DNA from: Chitinophagaceae bacterium
GTDB taxonomy: Bacteria > Bacteroidota > Bacteroidia > Chitinophagales > Chitinophagaceae
DNA: 64,000 bases
NCBI GenBank assembly: GCA_016710745.1
Contig: JADJVB010000010.1
Coordinates: forward strand, 186,001-250,000
Direction: 5' to 3'
The notes under the pieces were generated by a model. It saw only the letters and a list, made by a program, of their open reading frames with translations, ran no database searches and was not told the DNA's origin. The position numbers and the translations under genes are program-made. Shown piece by piece: positions 1-7,257 of the stretch; within the stretch, counting starts at the first letter, position 1, and each line of letters begins with the position of its first letter.

Positions 1-78
1 TTCAAAAGGATTGCTTTCTTTAATTAACCATTCGCCGCCTTTGAGGGGAGTTGTGGTTGTAGATGCTGCTGTGCTCAT
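1..78 (-). CDS. acyl-CoA dehydrogenase, N-terminal fragment (runs off window)
   Basis: The minus strand has an ATG at 78 followed by 26 open codons to the window edge. The peptide contains KGGEWLIKES, which I recognise as the conserved N-terminus of Bacteroidota acyl-CoA dehydrogenases (FAD enzymes of fatty acid beta-oxidation). It lies downstream of the MarR gene on the same strand, so the two may share a transcript, as MarR/TetR regulators often do with beta-oxidation genes. Only the extreme N-terminus is visible, so the family call rests on one motif and the substrate cannot be judged. Confidence 0.6.
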   Translation of the reverse strand, partial: MSTAASTTTTPLKGGEWLIKESNPFE

Positions 79-91
79 AAAATTTAATTTT

Positions 92-213
92 GCCTCCCCA
101 AGCCCCTCCAAAGGAGGAGTTTTGAAGAGAATATTATTTAATAATCGTTTGCTTCATTATACATGTAAGCCCATCCAGTTCGTTACGTTTCCCTTTTAGG
201 GAGCGGAGGGGTT
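92..213. repeat. two GC-rich palindromic elements between marR and acyl-CoA dehydrogenase gene
   Basis: The element at 92-120 has CCCCTCC-AAA-GGAGG hairpin symmetry. A second CTCC-rich hairpin lies at 190-213, next to the MarR stop codon. They belong to the C/G-rich palindromic family found throughout the window. The small open frame across 11-199 is made largely of this repeat and is not a gene. Confidence 0.6.
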
Positions 214-217
214 TTTT

Positions 218-658
218 TTATTTCAGATTATCATACACATTCTGTAAAACCTCTTTAGCTATTTCCACCTGTCCGTGTGTCACCCCTTCGAGTGCTTCGT
301 TAAGGGTTTTATTGGCAATGCCCATGGTTTGTTCCTGTAGTTCCTGTGCTTCTTTGGTGAGGTAGATCATGTTGATCCTGCGATCTTCTTTGGATGCTAC
401 CCGATTTACCAGTTTTAGTTTTTCGAGGTTATCAACCAGCCGGGTAATGCTGGGCTTGTCGCGGAAGGTGGCATCGCAAAGCTGCTGCTGACTTAACCCG
501 TCCTCTTTCCACAAGTGATATAATACGCTCCATTGTTCAATGGTTATATCCACATTGTTCTGCTTAAAATTCTTTTGCAACCGGCGGGCAATGGCCGTGC
601 TGGCTTTACCGGTGATAAAGCTGTACAGTTCGCCCCGCTTAAATTGGTTGTTTGACAT
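218..658 (-). CDS. MarR family transcriptional regulator
   Basis: A 146-residue winged-helix protein. The core (EQWSVLYHLWKEDGLSQQQL, then DKPSITRLVDNLEKLKLV, then a wing with KEDRRINMIYLT) is the classical MarR DNA-binding domain, and the flanking helices form the dimer interface. I chose the ATG at 658 because homologues begin near MSNNQFKRGEL; a start at 682 would place the operator inside the gene. MarR proteins usually repress their own and neighbouring genes until a small ligand binds. A perfect inverted repeat directly upstream suggests autorepression. Divergent from a glycosyltransferase gene and upstream of an acyl-CoA dehydrogenase. Confidence 0.93.
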   Translation of the reverse strand: MSNNQFKRGELYSFITGKASTAIARRLQKNFKQNNVDITIEQWSVLYHLWKEDGLSQQQLCDATFRDKPSITRLVDNLEKLKLVNRVASKEDRRINMIYLTKEAQELQEQTMGIANKTLNEALEGVTHGQVEIAKEVLQNVYDNLK

Positions 659-678
659 ATAGTTGTTTATGCAACTAT
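659..678. promoter_or_regulatory. candidate MarR operator palindrome
   Basis: Perfect inverted repeat ATAGTTG-N6-CAACTAT immediately before the marR start codon. It overlaps the transcription start expected from the -7 box at 680-687. The arm sequence and spacing resemble known MarR-family sites. Binding is inferred, not shown. Confidence 0.6.
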
Positions 679-679
679 C

Positions 680-687
680 CAAAGATA
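680..687 (-). promoter_or_regulatory. -7 promoter box for marR
   Basis: The minus strand reads TATCTTTG, an exact match to the Bacteroidota -7 consensus TAnnTTTG. No clear -33 TTTG is present at the usual distance. The predicted start falls inside the palindrome at 659-678. Confidence 0.4.
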
Positions 688-712
688 ATGCTTTTTTTGA
701 ACTGTAAAAATT

Positions 713-720
713 TATTTTTG
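713..720 (+). promoter_or_regulatory. -7 promoter box for the glycosyltransferase gene
   Basis: TATTTTTG matches TAnnTTTG about 70 nt before the chosen ATG at 793. A TTTG at 696-699 is closer than the normal -33 spacing. The leader that follows carries a hairpin (ATCCCGAT-N4-ATCGGGAT, 760-779), a palindrome common in Bacteroidota. Confidence 0.35.
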
Positions 721-792
721 TACCAAACGGTACTGCTTCTGGATGCTGTATTCAGTCGCATCCCGATAGTCATCGGGATACTGCAAATCATT

Positions 793-1965
793 ATGCAACA
801 GGTTTTACTCATCATTTTATTGATCATTTTCGGCCTGTATACCTTACTTATCCTTTATTATTGGAGAAGCTGGGGAACTATTGCAGATTTTAAATGGCAG
901 ATGGCAGATGGCAGGGCCGTAACCAAGATTTCAATTGTTATACCCGCCCGCAACGAGGAAGAAAACATTACTGCCTGCCTGGATTCCATATTAAAACAGT
1001 CGTACCCAAAGCACTTGTTTGAAGTTTTGGTGGTTGATGATCATTCAACCGACAACACAGCGGCGATTGTAAAAAGCTATGCTGGCCAACAGGTAAAACT
1101 GATTTCACTGAGCGATTTTGTAAGCGATCAAATAAATTCCTACAAAAAGAAAGCCATTGAAATTGCCATTCAGCAATCAACCGGAGAACTGATCGTTACC
1201 ACCGATGGCGATTGTGTGGCACCTGAAAACTGGTTGCAAACCATGGCAGCGTTTTATGAAAAACATGAACCGGCATTTATAGCGGCACCCGTGGCCATTA
1301 ATTGCAGCAATAGATTTATCGAGCTTTTCCAGGCACTGGATTTTATGACCCTACAGGGCATCACCGGAGCCTCGGTGAATAAAAAAATACACAGCATGTG
1401 CAATGGCGCTAACATGGCTTATACAAAAAAAGCATTTAACGAGGTTGGTGGCTTTGCTGGTATCGATCATATTGCCAGCGGTGATGATATGCTGCTGATG
1501 CACAAAATATATAAACGTGATCCCGGCAAAGTACTGTTCTTAAAATCGAAGGATGCGATCGTGCACACAGTTCCTGTTGGTTCTATTGCCGCATTTTTGA
1601 ATCAACGTATCCGTTGGGCCAGTAAAGCGGATAAATACGATGATAAAAGAATATTTGCTGTATTGCTGTTGGTTTACATTACTAACCTGATACTTTTCCT
1701 GCTACCTTTTCTAACAATCTTTTATCCGGAAAAATTATCCATTATCCATTATCCATTATCCATTATCCAGCTTTGGTTGATAGTAGTCCTCATGAAAACA
1801 AGTGTCGAATTAGTCTTCCTCTATCCGGTTGCAAAATTCTTTGATAAACAAAGGATGCTCTGGCTGTTTCCGTTCTTTCAGCCATTTCATATTATATATA
1901 CGGTTATCGCCGGCTGGCTGGGAAAGTTTGGCAGCTACCGCTGGAAAGAAAGAAACGTAAAATGA
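793..1965 (+). CDS. membrane-bound family 2 glycosyltransferase
   Basis: A 390-residue processive-type GT2 enzyme that transfers sugar from a nucleotide sugar to a growing polysaccharide or lipid acceptor at the inner membrane. An N-terminal helix (about 3-22) precedes a GT-A domain with VVDDHS (D82, D83), a TDGD metal-binding motif (D138, D140), GDD (D231, D232) and QRIRW at 271-275. Two or three C-terminal membrane helices follow. The ATG at 793 gives a natural N-terminal helix; the open frame upstream holds promoter and hairpin sequence. The gene carries two heptanucleotide tandem repeats (894-914 and 1734-1768). The sugar cannot be assigned. Confidence 0.88.
   Translation: MQQVLLIILLIIFGLYTLLILYYWRSWGTIADFKWQMADGRAVTKISIVIPARNEEENITACLDSILKQSYPKHLFEVLVVDDHSTDNTAAIVKSYAGQQVKLISLSDFVSDQINSYKKKAIEIAIQQSTGELIVTTDGDCVAPENWLQTMAAFYEKHEPAFIAAPVAINCSNRFIELFQALDFMTLQGITGASVNKKIHSMCNGANMAYTKKAFNEVGGFAGIDHIASGDDMLLMHKIYKRDPGKVLFLKSKDAIVHTVPVGSIAAFLNQRIRWASKADKYDDKRIFAVLLLVYITNLILFLLPFLTIFYPEKLSIIHYPLSIIQLWLIVVLMKTSVELVFLYPVAKFFDKQRMLWLFPFFQPFHIIYTVIAGWLGKFGSYRWKERNVK
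894..914 (+). repeat. heptanucleotide repeat ATGGCAG x3 inside the glycosyltransferase gene
   Basis: Three perfect copies of a 7-bp unit in the coding strand, encoding part of WQMADGRA. Seven is not a multiple of three, so gaining or losing one copy would shift the frame. Confidence 0.85.
1734..1768 (+). repeat. heptanucleotide repeat ATTATCC x5 inside the glycosyltransferase gene
   Basis: Five perfect copies of a 7-bp unit encode a stretch read as LSIIHYPLSII at the edge of a C-terminal membrane segment. Slippage by one unit would truncate or extend the C-terminus. Confidence 0.9.
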
Positions 1966-1989
1966 CCCCTTGAATCAGTAATTTACAGC

Positions 1990-3084
1990 ATGGCTCAAAC
2001 CAATTTTTCCTATAAAACATTAATGTGGAAGCGACTCAAAAAAAACCGGGGCGCTATGTTTGGGTTGATCGTGATTATACTGGCTGTGCTGGTTTCCCTA
2101 TTTGGTTATGTTATTGCTCCGGACAATTCGCCCAACGCGGATCTGCAAACCGTGGAGATACAGGCAAAAAAGCCGGGCTATTCGCAACAATTCTTAAAAA
2201 TTCCAGATGGTAATATTTCAAAATCCGGCTGGCTGGATTATTTCACCAGTGGGGAAAAAAATAATTACCAACTGGTCCCGATCAGGGGCTACAGCACCAG
2301 CGGCGATAGTCTTTCTGTAAATAAATTTATTGACGAGGATACAACCGTTATTCAATATTATTCTATCGCTCAGCTAACTTTAAATAAGCCTGCCCATATT
2401 GAACAACAGTTTATCACAAAAAAATATTGGCTGGGTACCGACAGATTCGGCAGGGATATTTTAAGCCGGCTGATCATTGGCACCCGGGTAAGCCTGGCCG
2501 TGGGCTTGATCGCAGTACTGATCTCTTTAACCCTCGGTATCATCTTGGGTACATTAGCCGGTTACTACCGCGGCTGGATAGATGAAGTGATCATGTGGTT
2601 GGTAAATGTAACCTGGAGTATACCCACGTTATTACTGGTTTTTGCCATCACTATGGCCATGGGAAAAGGTTTCTGGCAAATTTTTATTGCTGTTGGTCTA
2701 ACGATGTGGGTTACGGTGGCGCGCCTGGTTCGCGGACAGGTAATGGCCATCAAAGAAATGGAGTTCATACAGGCGGCCCGTGCCCTGGGATTAAAAAACA
2801 GTCGCATTTTATGGCGGCACATTTTACCCAATATATCCGGACCGATCATGGTTCTTGCCGCAGCCAATTTTGCAACCGCCATTATTATAGAAGCCGGTTT
2901 AAGTTTTTTGGGAATCGGCATTCAGCCGCCGCAACCCAGTTGGGGGCTGATGATCAAAGAGAATTATAATTTCATTATCACCCATAATCCCATGCTGGCG
3001 ATCATTCCCGGGCTGGCGATCATGCTGCTGGTGCTGGCCTTTAATTTATTGGGGAATGGATTGAGGGATGCGGTGACCCCCTAA
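1990..3084 (+). CDS. oligopeptide/dipeptide ABC transporter permease (DppC/OppC type)
   Basis: A 364-residue inner-membrane permease. The first helix follows an OppC-type N-terminus (WKRLKKNRGAMFGLIVII). A long periplasmic insertion of about 100 residues comes next, then WLGTDRFGRDILSRLI, a signature of DppC-type permeases. Five further helices carry the EAA cytoplasmic loop around 258-285 (QAARALGLKNSRILWRHILP), which docks on the ATPase. No ATPase, binding protein or DppB partner is adjacent; in Bacteroidota these are often scattered. The extreme C-terminus (DAVTP, then stop) is encoded by a palindromic element that also supplies the stop codon. Confidence 0.9.
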   Translation: MAQTNFSYKTLMWKRLKKNRGAMFGLIVIILAVLVSLFGYVIAPDNSPNADLQTVEIQAKKPGYSQQFLKIPDGNISKSGWLDYFTSGEKNNYQLVPIRGYSTSGDSLSVNKFIDEDTTVIQYYSIAQLTLNKPAHIEQQFITKKYWLGTDRFGRDILSRLIIGTRVSLAVGLIAVLISLTLGIILGTLAGYYRGWIDEVIMWLVNVTWSIPTLLLVFAITMAMGKGFWQIFIAVGLTMWVTVARLVRGQVMAIKEMEFIQAARALGLKNSRILWRHILPNISGPIMVLAAANFATAIIIEAGLSFLGIGIQPPQPSWGLMIKENYNFIITHNPMLAIIPGLAIMLLVLAFNLLGNGLRDAVTP

Positions 3085-3187
3085 CCCCCGAAGGGGGAAC
3101 AAGGAACCCAAAATTCATTGCTTAATACCAGGTTAAAAACTATAAAAATTCTATTACTGCAAGGTTCCCCCTTCGGGGGTTAGGGGG
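3077..3187. repeat. inverted pair of 24-bp GC palindromic elements
   Basis: Elements at 3077-3100 and 3164-3187 are perfect reverse complements of each other. Each is a hairpin with the core CCCCCGAAGGGGG. They sit between convergent genes and could act as a bidirectional mRNA 3' end. The left copy supplies the permease stop codon. Confidence 0.8.
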
Positions 3188-3189
3188 CT

Positions 3190-3663
3190 TTATTCCTTCG
3201 GTGCCACCTGCACATTCCGGCTAAAGCCTTCTTCCAGTGAAATAAAAGTTTCGGTTCTTTCGATCCCTTTTATTTTTTGTAATTCATCATGCAATACGAA
3301 ACGGAGCTGGCCGATGTCCTTACAAACAATTTCTATGAACATACTATAGTTACCGGTGATATAATTTAAGCGAACGATCTCCGGAATATTCGTGAGCTCT
3401 TTGGCAACAGCATCATATAGTGAACTTTTTTCGAGGTATATACCCACAAAGGCTGTGATATCGTAACCCAGTTGTTTGATATCAACATCCATTTTGGTAC
3501 CTTTAACAATGCCGAATTCCTGCAGTTTTTTGATACGCACATGAATGGTTCCGCCACTTACAAACAGTTTTTTACCCAGTTCGGCATAAGAGATCTCGGA
3601 AGTCTCCATCATTTCATGAATGATCTGCAGATCGAGTTTGTCAAGATTTAATTTAGTAGCCAT
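3190..3663 (-). CDS. Lrp/AsnC family transcriptional regulator
   Basis: A 157-residue regulator. An N-terminal helix-turn-helix (about 8-60; SYAELGKKLFVSGGTIHVRI) is joined to a C-terminal RAM/AsnC ligand-binding domain (about 70-150; GYDITAFVGIYLEKSS, ITGNYSMFIEIVCKDI). Proteins of this family form octamers or dimers and usually sense amino acids. No amino-acid enzyme is adjacent, so the target is unknown. The 3' end abuts a palindromic element. Confidence 0.93.
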   Translation of the reverse strand: MATKLNLDKLDLQIIHEMMETSEISYAELGKKLFVSGGTIHVRIKKLQEFGIVKGTKMDVDIKQLGYDITAFVGIYLEKSSLYDAVAKELTNIPEIVRLNYITGNYSMFIEIVCKDIGQLRFVLHDELQKIKGIERTETFISLEEGFSRNVQVAPKE

Positions 3664-3771
3664 TATGGAATCTGTTTTTAAATTATTTTCAATTCAATAT
3701 ACAAATATTTAAATTATTTCTATAATTTCCAAATTTTTGATAAAATATATTAAACACATTACCTTTTACCT

Positions 3772-3779
3772 TAGTTTTG
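3772..3779 (+). promoter_or_regulatory. -7 promoter box before the tRNA-like RNA
   Basis: TAGTTTTG is an exact match to TAnnTTTG and lies about 45 nt before the tRNA-like fold, predicting a transcript that starts near 3786. No good -33 box is seen. Confidence 0.4.
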
Positions 3780-3823
3780 TGTTATCAACGAAATCGGCCG
3801 CCTGCCGGTAAGTTCTTAAAAAT

Positions 3824-3998
3824 TGTGGGGTGATGAAATTAAGCATGGCAGACATGCCCCCTTGTCTCGGGGGTGAGGATAACAGGATAAACGTAGCATA
3901 GAGCCGCCGGAGTAGCAATACGAAAGCGACCGGGGTCGACCACCGAACTTTGTACTACAGCTAACTGCCTCGTGAAGGTTCGATCCCTTCCCCTACAG
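3824..3998 (+). ncRNA. tRNA(Leu)-like RNA with a ~100-nt variable region
   Basis: The ends form a tRNA frame: TGTGGGG (3824-3830) pairs over 7 bp, one of them G-U, with CCCTACA (3991-3997). The T arm is canonical: GAAGG, loop TTCGATC, CCTTC (3974-3990). A stem CCCCC/GGGGG (3857-3873) encloses a 7-nt loop TTGTCTC in the anticodon-arm position. The D region (TGAAATT, then GGCAGACATGCC) resembles class II tRNA-Leu but has about 6 extra bases. The variable region is about 100 nt, against 10-20 normally, and position 37 is T, so this is not an ordinary tRNA. It is not a recognisable tmRNA: no tag reading frame and no tmRNA 5' consensus. A -7 box precedes it and a strong terminator follows at 4012, so it is probably transcribed. 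It could also be a disrupted tRNA. Confidence 0.55.
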
Positions 3999-4011
3999 CA
4001 AACTGACAATT

Positions 4012-4042
4012 AAAAGCCTTTCCGTTTTGGAGAGGCTTTTTT
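4012..4042 (+). terminator. intrinsic terminator of the tRNA-like RNA (copy 1)
   Basis: A 12-bp stem with one G-T pair (AAAAGCCTTTCC / GGAGAGGCTTTT), loop GTTTT, then a T run. It lies 14 nt after the acceptor end. Confidence 0.8.
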
Positions 4043-4043
4043 A

Positions 4044-4455
4044 TGGTCTGACGTCCCCGTCTGACCAGGAACAAACTGCCAGGAAATTTAATTAACAAAC
4101 CCAATATTTAAGGAAATTGAATCCGCTTAGTATTAAAATGCCTCCGCTTTCCAAACAAGACTTTTTACTTGGTCAGACGAGGATGTCAGACCAGCAGGTA
4201 CTTGGTCAGACGAGGACGTCAGACCAGCAGGAAAAATTCCCTTCCTTTGTTATTTTACAGCAAACTGACAATTAAAAGCCTTTCCGTTTTGGAGAGGCTT
4301 TTTTATGGTCTGACGTCCCCGTCTGACCAGGAACAAACTGCCAGGAAATTTAATTAACAAACCCAATATTTAAGGAAATTGAATCCGCTTAGTATTAAAA
4401 TGCCTCCGCTTTCCAAACAAGACTTTTTACTTGGTCAGACGAGGACGTCAGACCA
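4044..4455. repeat. five copies of a 24-bp palindrome
   Basis: Near-perfect palindromes with arms TGGTCTGACG / CGTCTGACCA occur at 4044-4067, 4170-4193, 4203-4226, 4306-4329 and 4432-4455. Copies vary only in the central bases. In each large unit, palindromes bracket an AT-rich core of about 100 bp. No transposase is nearby. Confidence 0.88.
4274..4304 (+). terminator. duplicated intrinsic terminator (copy 2)
   Basis: Exact copy of the terminator at 4012-4042, produced by the 262-bp tandem duplication. It has no RNA gene of its own. Confidence 0.75.
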
Positions 4456-4477
4456 GCAGGAAAAATTCCTTCCTTTG

Positions 4478-7240
4478 TTATTTTAGCAAGAGTCTTTGTT
4501 TTTTTATAAAGAAAACTAAACCGATAGCTATAAACCCAACCAGCAATAACCACCAGGTAGCATAATGCGATGGTCCGCTCAGGGTAATCGGGTTGTTATC
4601 TCCCGAATAAACCAGGCCTGCCCAGTAATAGGGAAGTTTTTGAAACGACTGGCCGGTTTTCTGTTCAATCCAGTTCAATTTAGCCTCGTGCAGCGCATCC
4701 GCAGGTTTTTTACCCCCACGTAATAATGCATACATAGAAGCCATCAGCGTTGCCGTTACTTCATCATTCATATCCCATAACCCCGCCACAATACCCCCTG
4801 CCCCCGTTGCTGCGAAGCCCCGGGCTAAACTAATGATGCCTTCTCCTTTGGCTAATATACCGTGCCCTGTGCGGCAGGCACTCAATACCACCAGCTGCGG
4901 ATGGAATACTTTACCATACAATTCAAAAAGATAAAAACGGTCATCGGCCAGTTGCAGTACCGGTATATTCTCACGGCCCTGCAAAAATGAATGCGTGCTG
5001 ATATGCAACACATTTACTTCGGTCAATTGTTTAGCAAACGCATCGATCGACGCTTTCTCTTCGTTAAAATAACGTCCCCTCATCACCGTTTTTATTTCGG
5101 CATATTCTTTTTTAACGGCAGGTATAGCCAAACGACTGCTGCTGTCGAATGAAATGAAAAACCCGGCAAAGCCGCCGGCGGGGTGTTCAATTTTTTGCTG
5201 TTGCAAACCGGTTTGCAGCGAATAATTAAAGTAGAGATTTGTTTTTTTGATCAGGAAGGGCCATTGACCGGTAGCTGTACTATAAACCGAATCAGTTATC
5301 AATGCATCGAATGGTAAATATCCCAAAACGCCATCGGGGATGATAATACAGTTTTTATTTTTTTCAATTCCTTTTCCTAGCATTTGATAAATGACAAAAG
5401 CATCCCGGTAATAAGCCTGCGGGTTATTCATCATGCGGGCAGGGCCCGACTGAAAATAAGTATCAACGAAATTTCTGATAGCAGCAAACAGCTTTTTCGC
5501 ATTTTCAATTTTATAGATGTTCACAATTCGGCCTTTCTCCGCTTCGATGCTGTACAAACTGTTATCTCCTGTATAAAATTCAATTACCGTTGTGCCTGTG
5601 TCAATGCTTTGCAGTAAGCTATCAACGGATACCGGCTTTACTTCCGGCAATGCATTTTCTCCCACCCGGTATTTTGCTTTAACCTGTTTTTGTATCAATG
5701 ATAACTGAAAACGCAGATCGTTCTCTGTTACCATTGTGGCACTGTCTACATCGTCATTTCCTGCTGATTCTTTTTCGTAAAATGAAATGGCCTGTAACAG
5801 CTGATCTTCCTTTTGTAGCAGGGAATCATTATCCTTTCTGCGATTATTACGCAGACTGTTTTCCAATTCATCGAGCAGTAGCTGCGCTTTGCTCATTTCG
5901 GCTATTTGCAACACCCTTGCTGCATATTTTTTTGCCGCAGGCCCCTCTGGGTTTTTGCTTGTCTTCCAAAGGTCATATGCTGTGCCAACAGCCTCTTCGG
6001 ACCATTGCCGGCTTTCCCGTTGTTGTTGCTGTTTAGCGGTTTGGCTAAAAAACTCCCGGCGCAATTTTTTCTCAACGTCATACAACAACATATAACCATC
6101 CAGGGCAATTTCTTTTTTATCTAATATAGATAAACAGTCGGCCTTCCCCTGCAAAGCCTCCAGCAACGTGTTTTCTCCGTAAAGGTCTTTGCTGAGGGGT
6201 AAATCAATAACAGATGCAGGTTTAAAAGATGGTATCATCAACGACAAAGCCGCATCAAACTGTTCTATTGCTTTATGTGGTTGCTGCAATTGTTGTAACA
6301 TCGAACCGGCAAAAACCAAAAGCTTTGCTTTTTCCCTGCTGCGTTTGCCGCCATAAAACCGATCGATAATTTCAATTCCTTTTTTATAAGAACCCAATGC
6401 GGTGAAAAACTCCTTTCTTTCTTTTTGGATATCGCCAAGTCCCTGCCAGGCACCACGCAACCAATATGGCGCATTCACCTCCTCCCTATTTGAAAGATGT
6501 TTTGATAAAATACTGATAGCCGATCGGCTCCTTAGTTCGGCCTGATCAACCTTGCCTAATCTTAATAATACCTCAGATAAAGTTGACAACAACAAACCGT
6601 GTAAAGATGAATTTTTCGTCGCCTGTTCCAATCCCCGTTCGCAATATTGTTTGGCCAAAGGCAGGTCATCTTTCCAAATAGCGGTGGTGGCCAGGTTATG
6701 GCAAATGGATGCAACCTGGGCACTATCCTGTTCCTTAGCCAGCACTAAACTTTTTTCCTGAATAATAAAAGCACGATCATAATCTCCGAGTCGGGTATAA
6801 TTATTGCCCAGTGGTTTTAAAACATATTCCAATACATTAAACTCGGCCAATGGTTTCTCAAAATAAAATCGATAGGCCTGTTCATAAGCATCTATCGACT
6901 TAAGAATATTTCCAGTGTACAATAAATAATACCCCTGTGCTGCGAGGCCACTGATCCACTGTTTCCTTTCGGCATCATTCTCTGGAGCCCGCCAGGCATC
7001 AGCAAATGATCTAGCCAGAATGGAAACCCGTTTGACCGGATCTTCATAAATGTAAAGCTGGTAACAGTACAGCCATTCACCTAAGTTATCTGTTTTGCGT
7101 AGTGAATCCAATTGAGATACAAGATCGACGGGTAACGCCGTTTCGGATACAACCATTTTATCTGTTGACTGAGCAGTACCGATTACTAAAAAGGCAACAA
7201 AAAACAAGCCAACAAAAAACTGATATATCTTTTTTTGCAT
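4478..7240 (-). CDS. secreted, membrane-anchored TPR-CHAT caspase-like protein
   Basis: A 920-residue protein with a signal peptide (1-24), TPR-like helical repeats over about 80-450 (LGDYDRAFIIQEKSLVLAKE, LGSYKKGIEIIDR), a helical linker, and a CHAT domain of about 600-880. A transmembrane helix and a basic tail (KKQRLLLK) close the C-terminus. The CHAT dyad is intact: His750 in HISTHS and Cys789 in LSACRTG, followed by GEGIISLARGF. CHAT domains are clan CD caspase-like proteases. The topology places TPR and protease domains in the periplasm. It is 17 bp downstream of the PKD/barrel gene, so probably co-transcribed, and near a divergent sigma/anti-sigma pair. The substrate is unknown. Confidence 0.92.
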   Translation of the reverse strand: MQKKIYQFFVGLFFVAFLVIGTAQSTDKMVVSETALPVDLVSQLDSLRKTDNLGEWLYCYQLYIYEDPVKRVSILARSFADAWRAPENDAERKQWISGLAAQGYYLLYTGNILKSIDAYEQAYRFYFEKPLAEFNVLEYVLKPLGNNYTRLGDYDRAFIIQEKSLVLAKEQDSAQVASICHNLATTAIWKDDLPLAKQYCERGLEQATKNSSLHGLLLSTLSEVLLRLGKVDQAELRSRSAISILSKHLSNREEVNAPYWLRGAWQGLGDIQKERKEFFTALGSYKKGIEIIDRFYGGKRSREKAKLLVFAGSMLQQLQQPHKAIEQFDAALSLMIPSFKPASVIDLPLSKDLYGENTLLEALQGKADCLSILDKKEIALDGYMLLYDVEKKLRREFFSQTAKQQQQRESRQWSEEAVGTAYDLWKTSKNPEGPAAKKYAARVLQIAEMSKAQLLLDELENSLRNNRRKDNDSLLQKEDQLLQAISFYEKESAGNDDVDSATMVTENDLRFQLSLIQKQVKAKYRVGENALPEVKPVSVDSLLQSIDTGTTVIEFYTGDNSLYSIEAEKGRIVNIYKIENAKKLFAAIRNFVDTYFQSGPARMMNNPQAYYRDAFVIYQMLGKGIEKNKNCIIIPDGVLGYLPFDALITDSVYSTATGQWPFLIKKTNLYFNYSLQTGLQQQKIEHPAGGFAGFFISFDSSSRLAIPAVKKEYAEIKTVMRGRYFNEEKASIDAFAKQLTEVNVLHISTHSFLQGRENIPVLQLADDRFYLFELYGKVFHPQLVVLSACRTGHGILAKGEGIISLARGFAATGAGGIVAGLWDMNDEVTATLMASMYALLRGGKKPADALHEAKLNWIEQKTGQSFQKLPYYWAGLVYSGDNNPITLSGPSHYATWWLLLVGFIAIGLVFFIKKQRLLLK

Positions 7241-7257
7241 CAGGAAAAATTAGTTGA

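Larger units (their letters stand above)
3995..4477. repeat. 262-bp tandem duplication downstream of the tRNA-like RNA
   Basis: Sequence from 3995 to 4256 recurs nearly exactly from 4257 to the CHAT stop codon (4478). Each copy begins at the acceptor end of the tRNA-like RNA (ACAGCAAACTG) and contains the terminator and an AT-rich core. Copy 1 has one extra 33-bp subunit. No gene is seen in the 3664-4477 interval. Confidence 0.92.

Noticed and set aside
11..199. 62-residue plus-strand reading frame
   Set aside because: It consists of palindromic repeat and the antisense of the acyl-CoA dehydrogenase start. It has no independent coding signal.
2565..2921. 118-residue minus-strand frame inside the ABC permease gene
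   Set aside because: It lies wholly opposite a well-conserved gene and has no family resemblance; a shadow frame.
3786..4042. tmRNA (ssrA)
   Set aside because: Ends are tRNA-like, but there is no tag reading frame such as ALAA-stop, no tmRNA 5' consensus and the length is too short for a one-piece tmRNA.
4044..4455. CRISPR array
   Set aside because: The 24-bp repeats are palindromic and irregularly spaced (10 to 102 bp), no unique spacers of constant length exist, and there are no cas genes.
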